From the NCBI GenBank assembly GCA_963772315.1, contig CAVYWJ010000002.1, positions 620,001 through 684,000 of the forward strand: a stretch of 64,000 nucleotides of DNA, given 5' to 3'. Of this stretch, positions 11,141 to 22,485 are shown in pieces. Origin of the DNA: Haliangium sp963772315. GTDB taxonomy: Bacteria > Myxococcota_A > Polyangia > Haliangiales > Haliangiaceae. The notes beneath the pieces were generated by a model. The model did not search any database and had not been told where the DNA came from. It worked only from the letters and a program-made list of their open reading frames with translations. The first letter of the stretch is position 1, and each line of letters opens with the position of its first letter. The position numbers and the translations under genes were made by a program.

Positions 11141-11804
11141 GTGAACTCGAGCTCCGTTATCGGTACCGGGGATGCGTGCCTACCTTAACGCCAGTAAGCC
11201 CCGTGATGCTACCGCGCCTTCCACTGATGGTCTGTCCAGGATACTCACCTGGGACGTTCGGTTACCTGCGCTGTCCGGCTCCGCTGCGCACAGGTAACTG
11301 GGAGCTGACACTTGCCAAGCGGCAACTTCCGGGCCTCGGAACCCAGCACCGCGCGTCCATGGACGTGGTTGGCGCCAGTCCCGGCGCTCCGCGGCCAGTT
11401 TGCGCTGGGGGACGGCTTTGGCCAACCTTGGCGCCCGCTGTGGTCGCCTCCTCTGCGGCATGCCGGCATTCAGCCACCCAACCCTCACGATTTGAGGTGC
11501 TTGGAGTTTGCCGAATAGGTCCCTCGCGGGGAGCCGGTCGTGACCTTCAACCGGCGGCGATGCTTGAGATTTTCTGTCGATCGAGTTTCCGAACACTACG
11601 CCCTCGCCCGTGCATGCACTTTCGGCCCGAGCTCGAGTGACGCAGCCATCCCCGCGTGGACACTGTCGGACCGACGTCCTTCGGCACGCGAGTCGTCCTG
11701 GGCCTCGTCGCCGGCATCCGCGCCGAGAACCAAGCTCCACCCGATACCAACGGCGTGACCGGGTCACGGCTCAGACGAGCAGCGCGCCTCTTTCACGCCT
11801 CCGT
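11141..11804. other. Intergenic region without a convincing gene
   Basis: Some 660 bases between the unknown-YcaO-TfuA operon and the small lipoprotein gene. Open frames on both strands have compositions unlike the neighbouring proteins and show no recognisable domain. A stem-loop is visible at about 11262-11299 (GTTACCTG pairing with CAGGTAAC, extended by GCGC on both sides with a bulge) and a short TTGCC-GGCAA hairpin near 11311. The region should contain the operon promoter near its left end, but no clear -35/-10 pair stands out. Confidence 0.6.
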
Positions 11805-12286
11805 CTACGGCTCCCCGTCCAATGCTTCTCGCCAGCGCCTCTCCAGATCGGCCCTCTGACCCGGCGCATATTCGCTGCTGCCGTCGGCCTTCAAGACGAC
11901 CCTCAGTCCATTCCAGTGATCGCCGTCGCCGGCGAAGGATTGGTTATGCTTCATGGAGAGAATCACGTGCCCCAGCACATACCGGTCCTCATCCGTCAGA
12001 GATTCCAGCATCTGCGCGTCGCCGGATTCGGGGTAGTCGTTCAGGAAGGCCTGAGCTTGCTCGGACAGCGAGGGTGTCAGCCCGAGGAGATTGCCGTCCC
12101 ACCTGACGTCTCGATTGCTCAGCGGGGCCGCTGAGACAGGCCCGCCTTGCGGGCGCTGTCGCTGTTCTTGTTTGTCTTCGGGGCTCATGGCGTTGAGAGA
12201 GGAGCTCTGCGACTGGCAGCCTACCAAACAGAGCAGGCAAGCGATGCCGACGGCGAGGTAGCCGATAGACGACAGTCGAGTCAACC

Positions 12287-12290
<4 letters not shown>
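11805..12290 (-). CDS. Small lipoprotein overlapping the DUF4157 gene
   Basis: 161 residues with a signal peptide and lipobox (LLCLVGC), then a Gln/Ser/Pro-rich spacer and a globular part (YPESGDAQMLESLTDEDRYV onward). Family not recognised. A perfect AAAGGAGG ribosome-binding site precedes the ATG. The ATG overlaps the stop of the upstream DUF4157 gene (ATGA, 12287-12290), so production of the two is coupled. If the DUF4157 protein is a toxin-like cargo, this lipoprotein could be its partner or envelope-side immunity factor; that is inference from gene arrangement only. Confidence 0.8.
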
Positions 12291-13624
<1,334 letters not shown>

Positions 13625-14015
13625 ATCGATTTCTCTCGAGCCTGAGCGGAAGGGCTGGCTATGTGGACCACATTACACGATATACGAGGAGAGTTAAATC
13701 GGAGACCTGCCCTCCCGATCGGTGGCTGCGCATCAGGGCATGGCCTGGCGCAGCCCGACGGGACGGCTGCGGCCGGCTCGGAGCTCGGCGCGAGCTGCTG
13801 CCATTGGCGGGGCGGCGCGGCTGGGCCGCTCAGGCGCCGAGGACGCCGGCGGGCCGGCACCGGCGCGTGGCAACAGTCACAGTCCCAATGCAGTGCACAT
13901 CGGGTACGCTCTGCTTGCGAGTCATGGTCGCATCCCGGTGTCCCCGATCTATCGGGCATGCGGCTTGCGAGATGGACGTTTGCGAGCCACGGTGCTCGCG
14001 ATGGAGGTATGAGTG
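13625..14015. other. Divergent intergenic region
   Basis: 391 bases between the minus-strand DUF4157 gene and the plus-strand Kazal-like lipoprotein. The part at 13661-13700 is AT-rich (ATTACACGATATACGAGGAG) compared with its surroundings and is the most likely promoter area for one or both genes. A GGAGG ribosome-binding site for the lipoprotein lies about 10 bases before 14016. No gene or RNA could be identified in the remainder. Confidence 0.5.
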
Positions 14016-14474
14016 ATGAAACATGCAAGTAGTACCCTGCGCCGCCTCGGTGGCGCCCTTGGACCTGCTCTCCTGCTGGCCCTGTTCATGGGCATGGCTG
14101 GCTGCGGCGATGACGCATCGGGCAGCCAGGTGCCCGATGCTGCAGAGCTCGACGCCGCCGCTCCGGCCATCGACGCCCGGACGCCGATCGATGCCACGCC
14201 GGCCGACGCGGACCCCAACGCACCCGATGCTGCCCCAGAGGCTTGCGGTGGATTCCCGGGGACGCAGTGCAAGGACAGGGAGAACACGTACTGCGACTTC
14301 GAGGAGAACTCCTGTGGCGGAAACGATGCCACGGGCGTGTGTAAACCGCGGCCCGATCTCTGCCAGCCCGTGGTCATGGAGGTCTGCGGCTGTGACGGGG
14401 AGACCCACGCCAACGAGTGCGAGGCCAACCTCGCGGGTACCGATCTGGCCAGCGAAGGCGCCTGCGCCCGCTGA
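14016..14474 (+). CDS. Lipoprotein with Kazal-like Cys-rich domain
   Basis: About 152 residues. A signal peptide ends in the lipobox MGMAGC, then comes an Asp/Ala/Pro-rich spacer (residues ~30-75) of the type seen in other lipoproteins of this window. The C-terminal ~75 residues hold ten cysteines; the end, CGCDGETHANECEANLAG, matches the Kazal protease-inhibitor pattern (CGxDGxTYxNxCxA). It may therefore inhibit serine proteases at the cell surface. The ATG at 14016 is chosen because GGAGG lies about 10 bases upstream; a GTG three bases earlier is possible. Confidence 0.85.
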   Translation: MKHASSTLRRLGGALGPALLLALFMGMAGCGDDASGSQVPDAAELDAAAPAIDARTPIDATPADADPNAPDAAPEACGGFPGTQCKDRENTYCDFEENSCGGNDATGVCKPRPDLCQPVVMEVCGCDGETHANECEANLAGTDLASEGACAR

Positions 14475-14481
14475 GCTCGTG

Positions 14482-14528
14482 CCGGGCGCGGCGGACAGCC
14501 TGCCTGCGGGCAGTCCGCCGCGGCCCGG
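14482..14528 (+). terminator. Strong GC-rich hairpin, probable terminator
   Basis: Just after the lipoprotein stop, CCGGGCGCGGCGGAC pairs with GTCCGCCGCGGCCCGG across a 16-base loop, nearly perfect over 15 base pairs. No U-run follows, so termination by this element alone is uncertain. Confidence 0.55.
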
Positions 14529-14538
14529 GTGATTGCGC

Positions 14539-15579
<1,041 letters not shown>

Positions 15580-15680
15580 TCCACGCGTTTCGCGAGGATG
15601 GGCGCGCGGTTTGTATGGGAGGACGCAGTGTCCGTGGCTGGACCACGAGTTGGCACGTGAGTTTCTAGTGGTCAGTGGAG

Positions 15681-16150
15681 CACTGACCGGTGCTTCCAGG
15701 ACCACTGGTCGGTGCTTCCAGGACCACTGGTCGGTGCTTCCGGGACCACTGGTCGGTGCTTCCAGGACCACTGACCGGTGGCTCCGGACCACTGGACAGT
15801 GTTCGCCCCATCACTCGCCGGTCATCTCGGATCACTCGCCGGTGATCGCCCCATCACTCGCCGGTGTTCGCCCTATCACTCGCCGGTCATGGGAGGATCA
15901 CTCGCCGGTGTTCGCCCCATCACTCGCCGGTGTTCGCCCCATCACTCGCCGGTCATCTCGGATCACTCGCCGGTGTTCGCCCCATCACTCGCCGGTCATG
16001 GGAGGATCACTGGGCAGTGATCCTCCCATGACTCGCCGGTGCTCGCCGATCACTGACCGGTGATCGCCCGATCACTGACCGGTGATCACTCGATCACTGA
16101 CCGGTGATCGCTCGATCACTCGCCGGTGATCGGACGATCACTGGCCGGTG
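15681..16150. repeat. Array of 22 phased quasi-palindromic 12-mers
   Basis: Twenty-two copies of a core CACTSRCCGGTG (variants CACTGACCGGTG, CACTGGTCGGTG, CACTCGCCGGTG) begin at 15681, 15703, 15725, 15747, 15769, 15790, 15812, 15833, 15855, 15877, 15899, 15921, 15943, 15964, 15986, 16008, 16030, 16051, 16073, 16095, 16117 and 16139. Spacing is 21 or 22 bases throughout, about two helical turns. Linkers fall in three families (CTTCCAGGAC, TTCGCCCCAT, ATCGCYCGAT). In the last third the unit becomes the longer near-palindrome GATCACTGACCGGTGATC. Because the period is 22 the array cannot be a coding repeat. It fills the gap between the permease and the APH-like gene. Confidence 0.9.
15997..16030. 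repeat. Perfect 34-bp palindrome inside the array
   Basis: CATGGGAGGATCACTG at 15997-16012 and CAGTGATCCTCCCATG at 16015-16030 are exact reverse complements separated by GG. This is the only point in the array where two adjacent units and their linkers form a long perfect inverted repeat. The array units left and right of it have different linker families, so it marks an internal boundary. Confidence 0.92.
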
Positions 16151-16288
16151 CCCGTCAGAGCACGCTCGATTCGCCCTGCGATCGCGCAGCGCAGCAAAAG
16201 TTGCGACCGCGCGGAGGTGTGGCGCAGACGTTTGCAGGATCTCCGACCGATTCCGTATGGTCAACGCGCACGTGAAGGAGCAGTTTTC

Positions 16289-17362
16289 ATGGCGGATCTC
16301 AGCGATGACCCAAGGCCGGTGAGGCGCGGCGAGGAGCTCGACGCCGACCGGCTGCGCGCCTACTTGCAGGCGCAGCTTCCCCAGGACGGTGCCGGCACCG
16401 AGCTCGTGATCGAGCAGTTTCCCGGCGGCCACTCCAACCTGACCTACCTGGTGCGCTGGGGCGGTCGCGACTACGTGCTCCGGCGGCCGCCTTTCGGCTC
16501 GCAGGTCAAGAGCGCGCACGACATGGGTCGCGAGTACCGCGTGCTGTCGCACCTGGCGCCGGTCTACGACAAGGCGCCGCGACCCGTGCTCTGGTGCACC
16601 GACCTCGAGGTGATCGGCGCCGAGTTCTATCTCATGGAGCGCGTGCGCGGGGTCATCCTGCGCAAGGAGCCGCCCGCCGGCATCACCATCGACGCCGCGC
16701 TGGCCCGGCGCCTGAGCGAGGTGATCGTCGATACGCTCGCCGAGCTCCACGCCGTCGACTACGAGGCCGCGGGGCTGGGTGATTTCGGCAAGCCGTCCGG
16801 TTACGTGGAGCGCCAGGTCACGGGCTGGAGCAAGCGCTACACCGGCTCGCAGACCGACGCCATCCCGGCCGTCAACGAGGTGGCCGCGTGGCTGGCCACG
16901 CACCTGCCGCCCGACGGCCCGGCGGCGCTGATCCACAACGACCTCAAGTTCGACAACGTGGTCCTCGACCCCGAGGATCTCACGCGCGTGCGCGGCATCC
17001 TCGACTGGGAGATGAGCACGCTCGGCGATCCGCTGATGGATCTCGGCACCACCCTCTGCTACTGGGTCGATGCCTCGGATCCGGCGCTGATGCACCAGAT
17101 CCGCTTCGGGCCCACCCACCTGCCCGGCATGATGAACCGCGCCGAGCTGGCCGCGCGCTACGGCGAGAAGAGCGGCCGCGACGTGTCGAACATCGTCTTC
17201 TATTACGTGTTCGGCCTGTTCAAGACCGCGGTGGTCGCGCAGCAGATCTACTACCGCTTCCACCAGGGCCTCACCAAGGATCAGCGCTTCGCCACCATGA
17301 TCATCGGCGTGCGCGCCCTGGCCGAGAAGGCCCGCACCAGCATCGAGCGCGGATCACTCTGA
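16289..17362 (+). CDS. APH-family phosphotransferase (ACAD10/11 N-domain-like)
   Basis: 357 residues, with AAGGAG 8 bases before the ATG. Kinase-like fold: EQFPGGHSNLTYLVRWGGRDYVLRR as the N-lobe, LIHNDLKFDNVVLDP as the catalytic loop (HND with Asp as base) and GILDWEMSTLGDPLMDLGT as the metal-binding loop. This pattern is that of phosphotransferases related to the N-terminal domain of ACAD10/11 acyl-CoA dehydrogenases, often associated with fatty acid catabolism, rather than aminoglycoside resistance enzymes. The substrate is unknown. No acyl-CoA dehydrogenase gene is adjacent. Its end overlaps the convergent HNH gene by nine bases. Confidence 0.9.
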   Translation: MADLSDDPRPVRRGEELDADRLRAYLQAQLPQDGAGTELVIEQFPGGHSNLTYLVRWGGRDYVLRRPPFGSQVKSAHDMGREYRVLSHLAPVYDKAPRPVLWCTDLEVIGAEFYLMERVRGVILRKEPPAGITIDAALARRLSEVIVDTLAELHAVDYEAAGLGDFGKPSGYVERQVTGWSKRYTGSQTDAIPAVNEVAAWLATHLPPDGPAALIHNDLKFDNVVLDPEDLTRVRGILDWEMSTLGDPLMDLGTTLCYWVDASDPALMHQIRFGPTHLPGMMNRAELAARYGEKSGRDVSNIVFYYVFGLFKTAVVAQQIYYRFHQGLTKDQRFATMIIGVRALAEKARTSIERGSL

Positions 17363-17928
17363 TCTACGCCGCTGCCTCGCGACCGCACGAGCGATGAGCG
17401 GCGCCTTCTTGCGCAAGCCCTCGAGCGTCAGCTCGCTATCCTGGTACATGCGGTACCACTCTCGACGCTGGCGGATCACGCGCTCGTCATCCCGCAGGTG
17501 CAATCGCTCGAGCGTATGCGCTGCACGCGCGCGGTGCTCTTCCGGCACAGCATCGGTCAGCACGAGCTGCAGCGAGGGCAGGATGATCTCGAACCAGTCG
17601 TCACCCACCAGGAAGGGGTCGAGGACCGTATCGTCGGCGGTTTGCTTGCTGCTGTTGATCCACCCCGACGCGAACCGGTAATTGTCCCAGTCGTAGGCGC
17701 GCTCGGGGCGCGCCTTCCAGCTCAGGTAGTGATCGACCGTGCCGACGGGCTCGTACATGCACGAGTAGGCGCAGAGCTGGTGAACGCGTCTGCGAGCTGG
17801 GGCTTGCACCGCGACCAGAGATCGCGCGGGCGCGCAGCGGCAGGATTCTCTGCCAGCCACACCGTGCCTGGCTGGCGGCAGCGTTCCTCGAACTCGGCAG
17901 GACAGGGCCTGGGCTCGAAGCGGATCAC
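17354..17928 (-). CDS. HNH endonuclease, PtuB/McrA-like (frameshifted)
   Basis: Starts at GTG 17928 overlapping the ATPase stop (GTGA). The N-terminus IRFEPRPCPAEFEERC runs to about 17787; a one-base deletion near 17780-17787 then moves it to the frame reading QLCAYSCMYEP, GTVDHYLSWKA and YDWDNYRFASGWINSSK to TGA at 17354. CAYSC followed by VDHYLSWK and the DWDNYR...NSSK segment is the HNH pattern of retron/Septu-associated endonucleases (the first His is in VDH; Asn in WDN/INSSK). Corrected length is about 190 residues. In Septu this subunit is the effector that cuts DNA when the partner ATPase is triggered. Assignment is by motif and gene order. Confidence 0.82.
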
Positions 17929-19222
17929 GGATCCGTCCCCTGGCGCTTCTCGGAGTGCACGATCCAGCGCGGCCAGAAAGGATCATGCCCTGCCAGCACG
18001 CGGCAGAGCTCCTGGTGGATCGCATCCTGGCTCGCCAGATCCGCGGGCAATGCGGCGCGATCACCACGCATGAACGCCTCGGCAGCCTCGATGGCACGCT
18101 CGGCCTCGAGGGAGCGTGCCTGCTGCAGACCGAACGCCTCGGAGACCAGCCAGTTGGCAGCGTCGCCTTGCTTCGCCCATGGCACCTCTTCCAGGATCAC
18201 CCGCTCCGCTCGCAAGTCGAAGTGAAACACGCGATCGCGCTCCTCGTCGAACAGGGGCTCGAGCGAAGCCATGACCAGCGGCGAGTGCGTCACGGCGATG
18301 ATCTGAACCTCGACATCGGCAGTGCCGGTGAGCGCCCCCATCACCTGGAGCAGCGCGCGCAAGATCACGCGCTGCCAGCGCGGGTGCAGATGCGCCTCGA
18401 TCTCGTCGATGAGAAAGATGATACGACGGGTGGGCTCCTGCGCCAGGAGCTCGCTGGCACGAAGGTGCTCCTGCCAGGTCCACACCAGCAAGTAGGCCAG
18501 GGCCACGATGCGCTTGATCCCGGCAGCGGCGTGCACGATAGGCACTTCCTGGCCATAGGGCATGCGCAGGGTTGGTATGTCGCGCACATCGTCGAGGCTG
18601 ATGCGAGTGAGCTCACCAGGCGAGAGGATCTCTTTTGGGTCGGGCGACAACGTCTTGAGGACTTGGCAGAGCTGCTGAAATGCCTCGTTGTTCCGCGCCT
18701 GCCAGAAAGCCCAGTCGTGAATCAGTCCATTGCACAGCACCTTGCCATCGGACCGCAGCCCCTCCCAGATCTGACCTGGCTCGAAAAGATATGCATCGGG
18801 ACGCTCTTTCGTCCGCTCAAGGTCCTGACGCCTGTTCTGATGCTTACGAGCAAAATCCCACACCGAAAAGCCACCGTCGACCTTGGCATAGACGACCATG
18901 CTGGGCTCGTTCCCTATCCTCTCCTGCATCTCCCAGTGCTGGGCGGGATGACGAAACAAGAATGTCCCGGTCAATTGCTCGTGGCCGTAGCGGTAATAGA
19001 TACGTGGCTGTACGCCTGAGCCACGCCCGGGACGCGCAGGATCTCCCGACCACGTCCCAGTGGATACGAACCAGGCAATCTCGAGAAGGAAGCTCTTACC
19101 CAGTCCATTGTCCCCGGTGATGATGTTGAGGCGCGGCGCGAGCGAGAGCTCCAGCTTCGGTGCCGGTCCAACTGCTTCTAGCTGCAGATACTCGAGTATG
19201 GTCTGGCGGGATGATAGCGCAC
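17925..19222 (-). CDS. AAA/ABC-type ATPase, PtuA-like (N-terminus uncertain)
   Basis: The uninterrupted frame to 17925 includes LNIITGDNGLGKSFLLEIAW (Walker A GDNGLGKS near 19102), RIIFLIDEIEAHLHPRWQ (Walker B with catalytic Glu) and AVTHSPLVM (switch histidine), the layout of SMC/RecF-like ATPases used in defence systems such as Septu, retron Ec78 and OLD. There is no TOPRIM domain after the ATPase. The open frame upstream of 18974 has no ATG, GTG or TTG, although the conserved N-terminus lies there. A GTG at 19222 in the neighbouring frame (RYHPARPY) plus one indel near 19195 would restore a start; this is the likely extent, about 430 residues. Confidence 0.78.
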
Positions 19223-19266
19223 CCCGCGATCCCCGGCCGCGCTCGCAGGACGATTCCGCCCCGACT

Positions 19267-19313
19267 CGACACGGCGTGCACGAACGCAGGTGCGTCTCGC
19301 CGCGTCCATGGGC
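19267..19313. repeat. 47-base dispersed repeat, copy 1
   Basis: CGACACGGCGTGCACGAACG followed by CAGGTGCGTCTCGCCGCGTC recurs nearly unchanged at 20303-20351. The ends are complementary (GACACGGCG / CGCCGCGTC, one mismatch), so it can fold into a hairpin. Copy 1 lies in the gap between the divergent ATPase gene and the gene starting at 19508. Confidence 0.8.
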
Positions 19314-19507
19314 GGCTCGATGGGCTGCATCGCTGTTCGTCGCTCAGCTGGCCGGGGCTGCATGAATGGCACCGCGCTCCCGAGCGCTTTTCATGCATTT
19401 TCCCGGATCGAAACGCCCGGACTTGACACTCCCCAGGCAAGAGGTCGGTACCGGGATGATCTTTCACGATCACCCGGATAACTCACAATCACCTGAAGGA
19501 GCAAACC

Positions 19508-20281
19508 ATGAGAATCTTGATCTGGAGCATCAGCCTCACTGTATCCCTGTTCGTCGCCACGAATGCGTCCGCCGAAGCCGTGAGTGGCATCTCCGGCGGC
19601 GGCTACACCTACGCGCCGTACAGCTCGCCGGGCGTCGCGCTGCTCGACTCGTTCTACTTCCAGTACACCGGCGACGACCACCACCTCGCCTCGCTCGCGG
19701 CGATGCCGCAGTCGAACGGGGAGATCATGCTGGCCCTGGCGGACCAGAATAACGATGACGACTACTTCTACTCGGTCGAGCACAAGCGACGGTCGGACTC
19801 CGGAATCATCACCGGGAGCTTCGTCGACTTTTGCACGGGGAGCTGCCTCTTCCCGCTCGCCTCACCGGGCGCCGGGTACGTCTTCGCCCTGCGCGGCTTC
19901 CGGTTCTACTTCCGTTCCGACGATCACCACATCGACCAGATCGGCATCGTCCGCGAGAGCAACGGAGTCCGGACGTCCTTCAACGACAAGAACGACGACG
20001 ACCCCTACGTCGTGTACGTGGACTATGCGTGGCTACCCTCCTGGATGGTCGAACGCACGAGTCAGTTGACCGGGACGGACGACGGTGGGGGCGTGCAGCG
20101 GGCTGTCACCAGCGCGGACCGCGCGATCATCACCGGGTTCAGGATGGACTTCGTGAGCGACGACCATCATCTCCGCGACGTTGGCGTGCTCACCCGGACG
20201 TCGGACGTGCAGGTCTATTACGAAGACCATAACAGCGACGACGACTTTTCCTACCTCGTCGACTACGCAGTCTTGTGGTGA
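19508..20281 (+). CDS. Secreted protein with three acidic DDHH repeats
   Basis: 257 residues; AAGGAG lies 7 bases before the ATG. A Sec signal peptide (ILIWSISLTVSLFVATNASA) precedes the mature protein. It is built of three repeats of about 65-75 residues, each with an aromatic strand, [G/S]DDHH[L/I], a hydrophobic strand and a second acidic motif D-x-N-x-DDD followed by YxVxY: YTGDDHHLASL/DQNNDDDYFYSVEH, FRSDDHHIDQI/DKNDDDPYVVYVDY and FVSDDHHLRDV/DHNSDDDFSYLVDY. I do not recognise the family. The Asp/His clusters suggest metal (calcium) binding and the spacing a three-bladed or trefoil-like fold; both are inference. Confidence 0.85.
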   Translation: MRILIWSISLTVSLFVATNASAEAVSGISGGGYTYAPYSSPGVALLDSFYFQYTGDDHHLASLAAMPQSNGEIMLALADQNNDDDYFYSVEHKRRSDSGIITGSFVDFCTGSCLFPLASPGAGYVFALRGFRFYFRSDDHHIDQIGIVRESNGVRTSFNDKNDDDPYVVYVDYAWLPSWMVERTSQLTGTDDGGGVQRAVTSADRAIITGFRMDFVSDDHHLRDVGVLTRTSDVQVYYEDHNSDDDFSYLVDYAVLW

Positions 20282-20302
20282 CTCGCTGGTTCCGTCTCGA
20301 CG

Positions 20303-20351
20303 CGACACGGCGTGCACGAACGCAGGTGCGTCTCGCCGCGTCCGTGGGCGG
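20303..20351. repeat. 47-base dispersed repeat, copy 2
   Basis: Second copy of the hairpin-forming repeat found at 19267-19313, in the same orientation, located 22 bases after the stop of the DDHH protein and upstream of the lipoprotein gene at 20461. Each of the two secreted-protein genes thus has one copy in its upstream region. Confidence 0.8.
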
Positions 20352-20460
20352 GCGCGATGGGATTGCAAATCAGTGGGCTGGAAGGTCGTGGTCTACTCGG
20401 CGCGCGCGGCAGGCAGAGAGCTGCTGTGCGCGCCTGCCAACCACCATCATGAGGAATTCC

Positions 20461-21875
<1,415 letters not shown>

Positions 21876-21879
<4 letters not shown>

Positions 21880-22485
21880 TACTGGGTTCCAGAAGTTTCT
21901 CCCCACAGGGAGAGCCCGGCGGCGGCTGTCTCGGCGGGGTTCCCCCGGTCCGTCCTCGGCCTCCGGCCACAGGCAATCCCGGTCACCAAGGATCACGCCG
22001 GGCCAACCGACGTCCCCGGTCCGGGGCCTCCGACCTGCGGGCGCGGCCGGGTGCCCACCCCGCCGAGCGCCACCGCCTTGGCACGCCCGGTGACGATGCT
22101 CCTTGCACCTCATCCGCGTCGGGCGTGGGGGAGCTATTTGGGCCTGATGTCCTGGTACTGCTGGCCAGAAGTGATTCCCCAGCTGTGGGGGAGGGGCGCG
22201 GACGAGTGATGGTGACGTGAGGGCCGAGGCGGCGGCGGCGCAGCGGGGAGGTGCCGGCGAGCGCGCGCAGCTGCGTGGCGCTCATCCCGTGAAGGCGCGG
22301 GCTCACGGGGGGGACGCGAGGGGAGCTGGGTCGGGGCCGCGCAGCGAGCACGTCGCCGGAGGGGACGCCCGCAAGCGATAGCCGCCGCCGGGCGCTGGCG
22401 AGCAAACCCCCGTGCCGTCACGGAACGCCGCCTTCAGGCTCCCCTCTCTGCGATCTGGGGAGCTACTTCTGGAACGTCGTACTAG
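21876..22485. mobile_element. Terminal-inverted-repeat element, copy 1 (no transposase)
   Basis: The left end CTAGTACTGGGTTCCAGAAG (from 21876) and the right end, read on the minus strand from 22485 as CTAGTACGACGTTCCAGAAG, are inverted repeats continuing into TTTCTCCCCA and TAGCTCCCCA. A third, direct copy of the end (GTACTGCTGGCCAGAAGTGA) is inside at 22153-22190, so this may be two elements nested or a 330-base unit at 22153-22485 plus a solo end. The interior is GC-rich with no recognisable gene. A related copy is at 50389-50677. Both termini are CTAG. This is MITE- or REP-like; no target duplication was verified. Confidence 0.7.

Noticed and set aside
11180..11767. Open frames on both strands in the gap upstream of the YcaO operon
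   Set aside because: No family similarity, no ribosome-binding site, and Arg/Pro/Ser-rich composition typical of spurious frames.
15681..16150. CRISPR array
   Set aside because: Repeats are only about 12 bases with 9-10 base linkers that themselves recur; there are no unique spacers of about 30 bases and no cas genes nearby.
16289..17362. Aminoglycoside resistance phosphotransferase
   Set aside because: The overall pattern fits ACAD10/11-type phosphotransferases; no feature points to antibiotic substrates.
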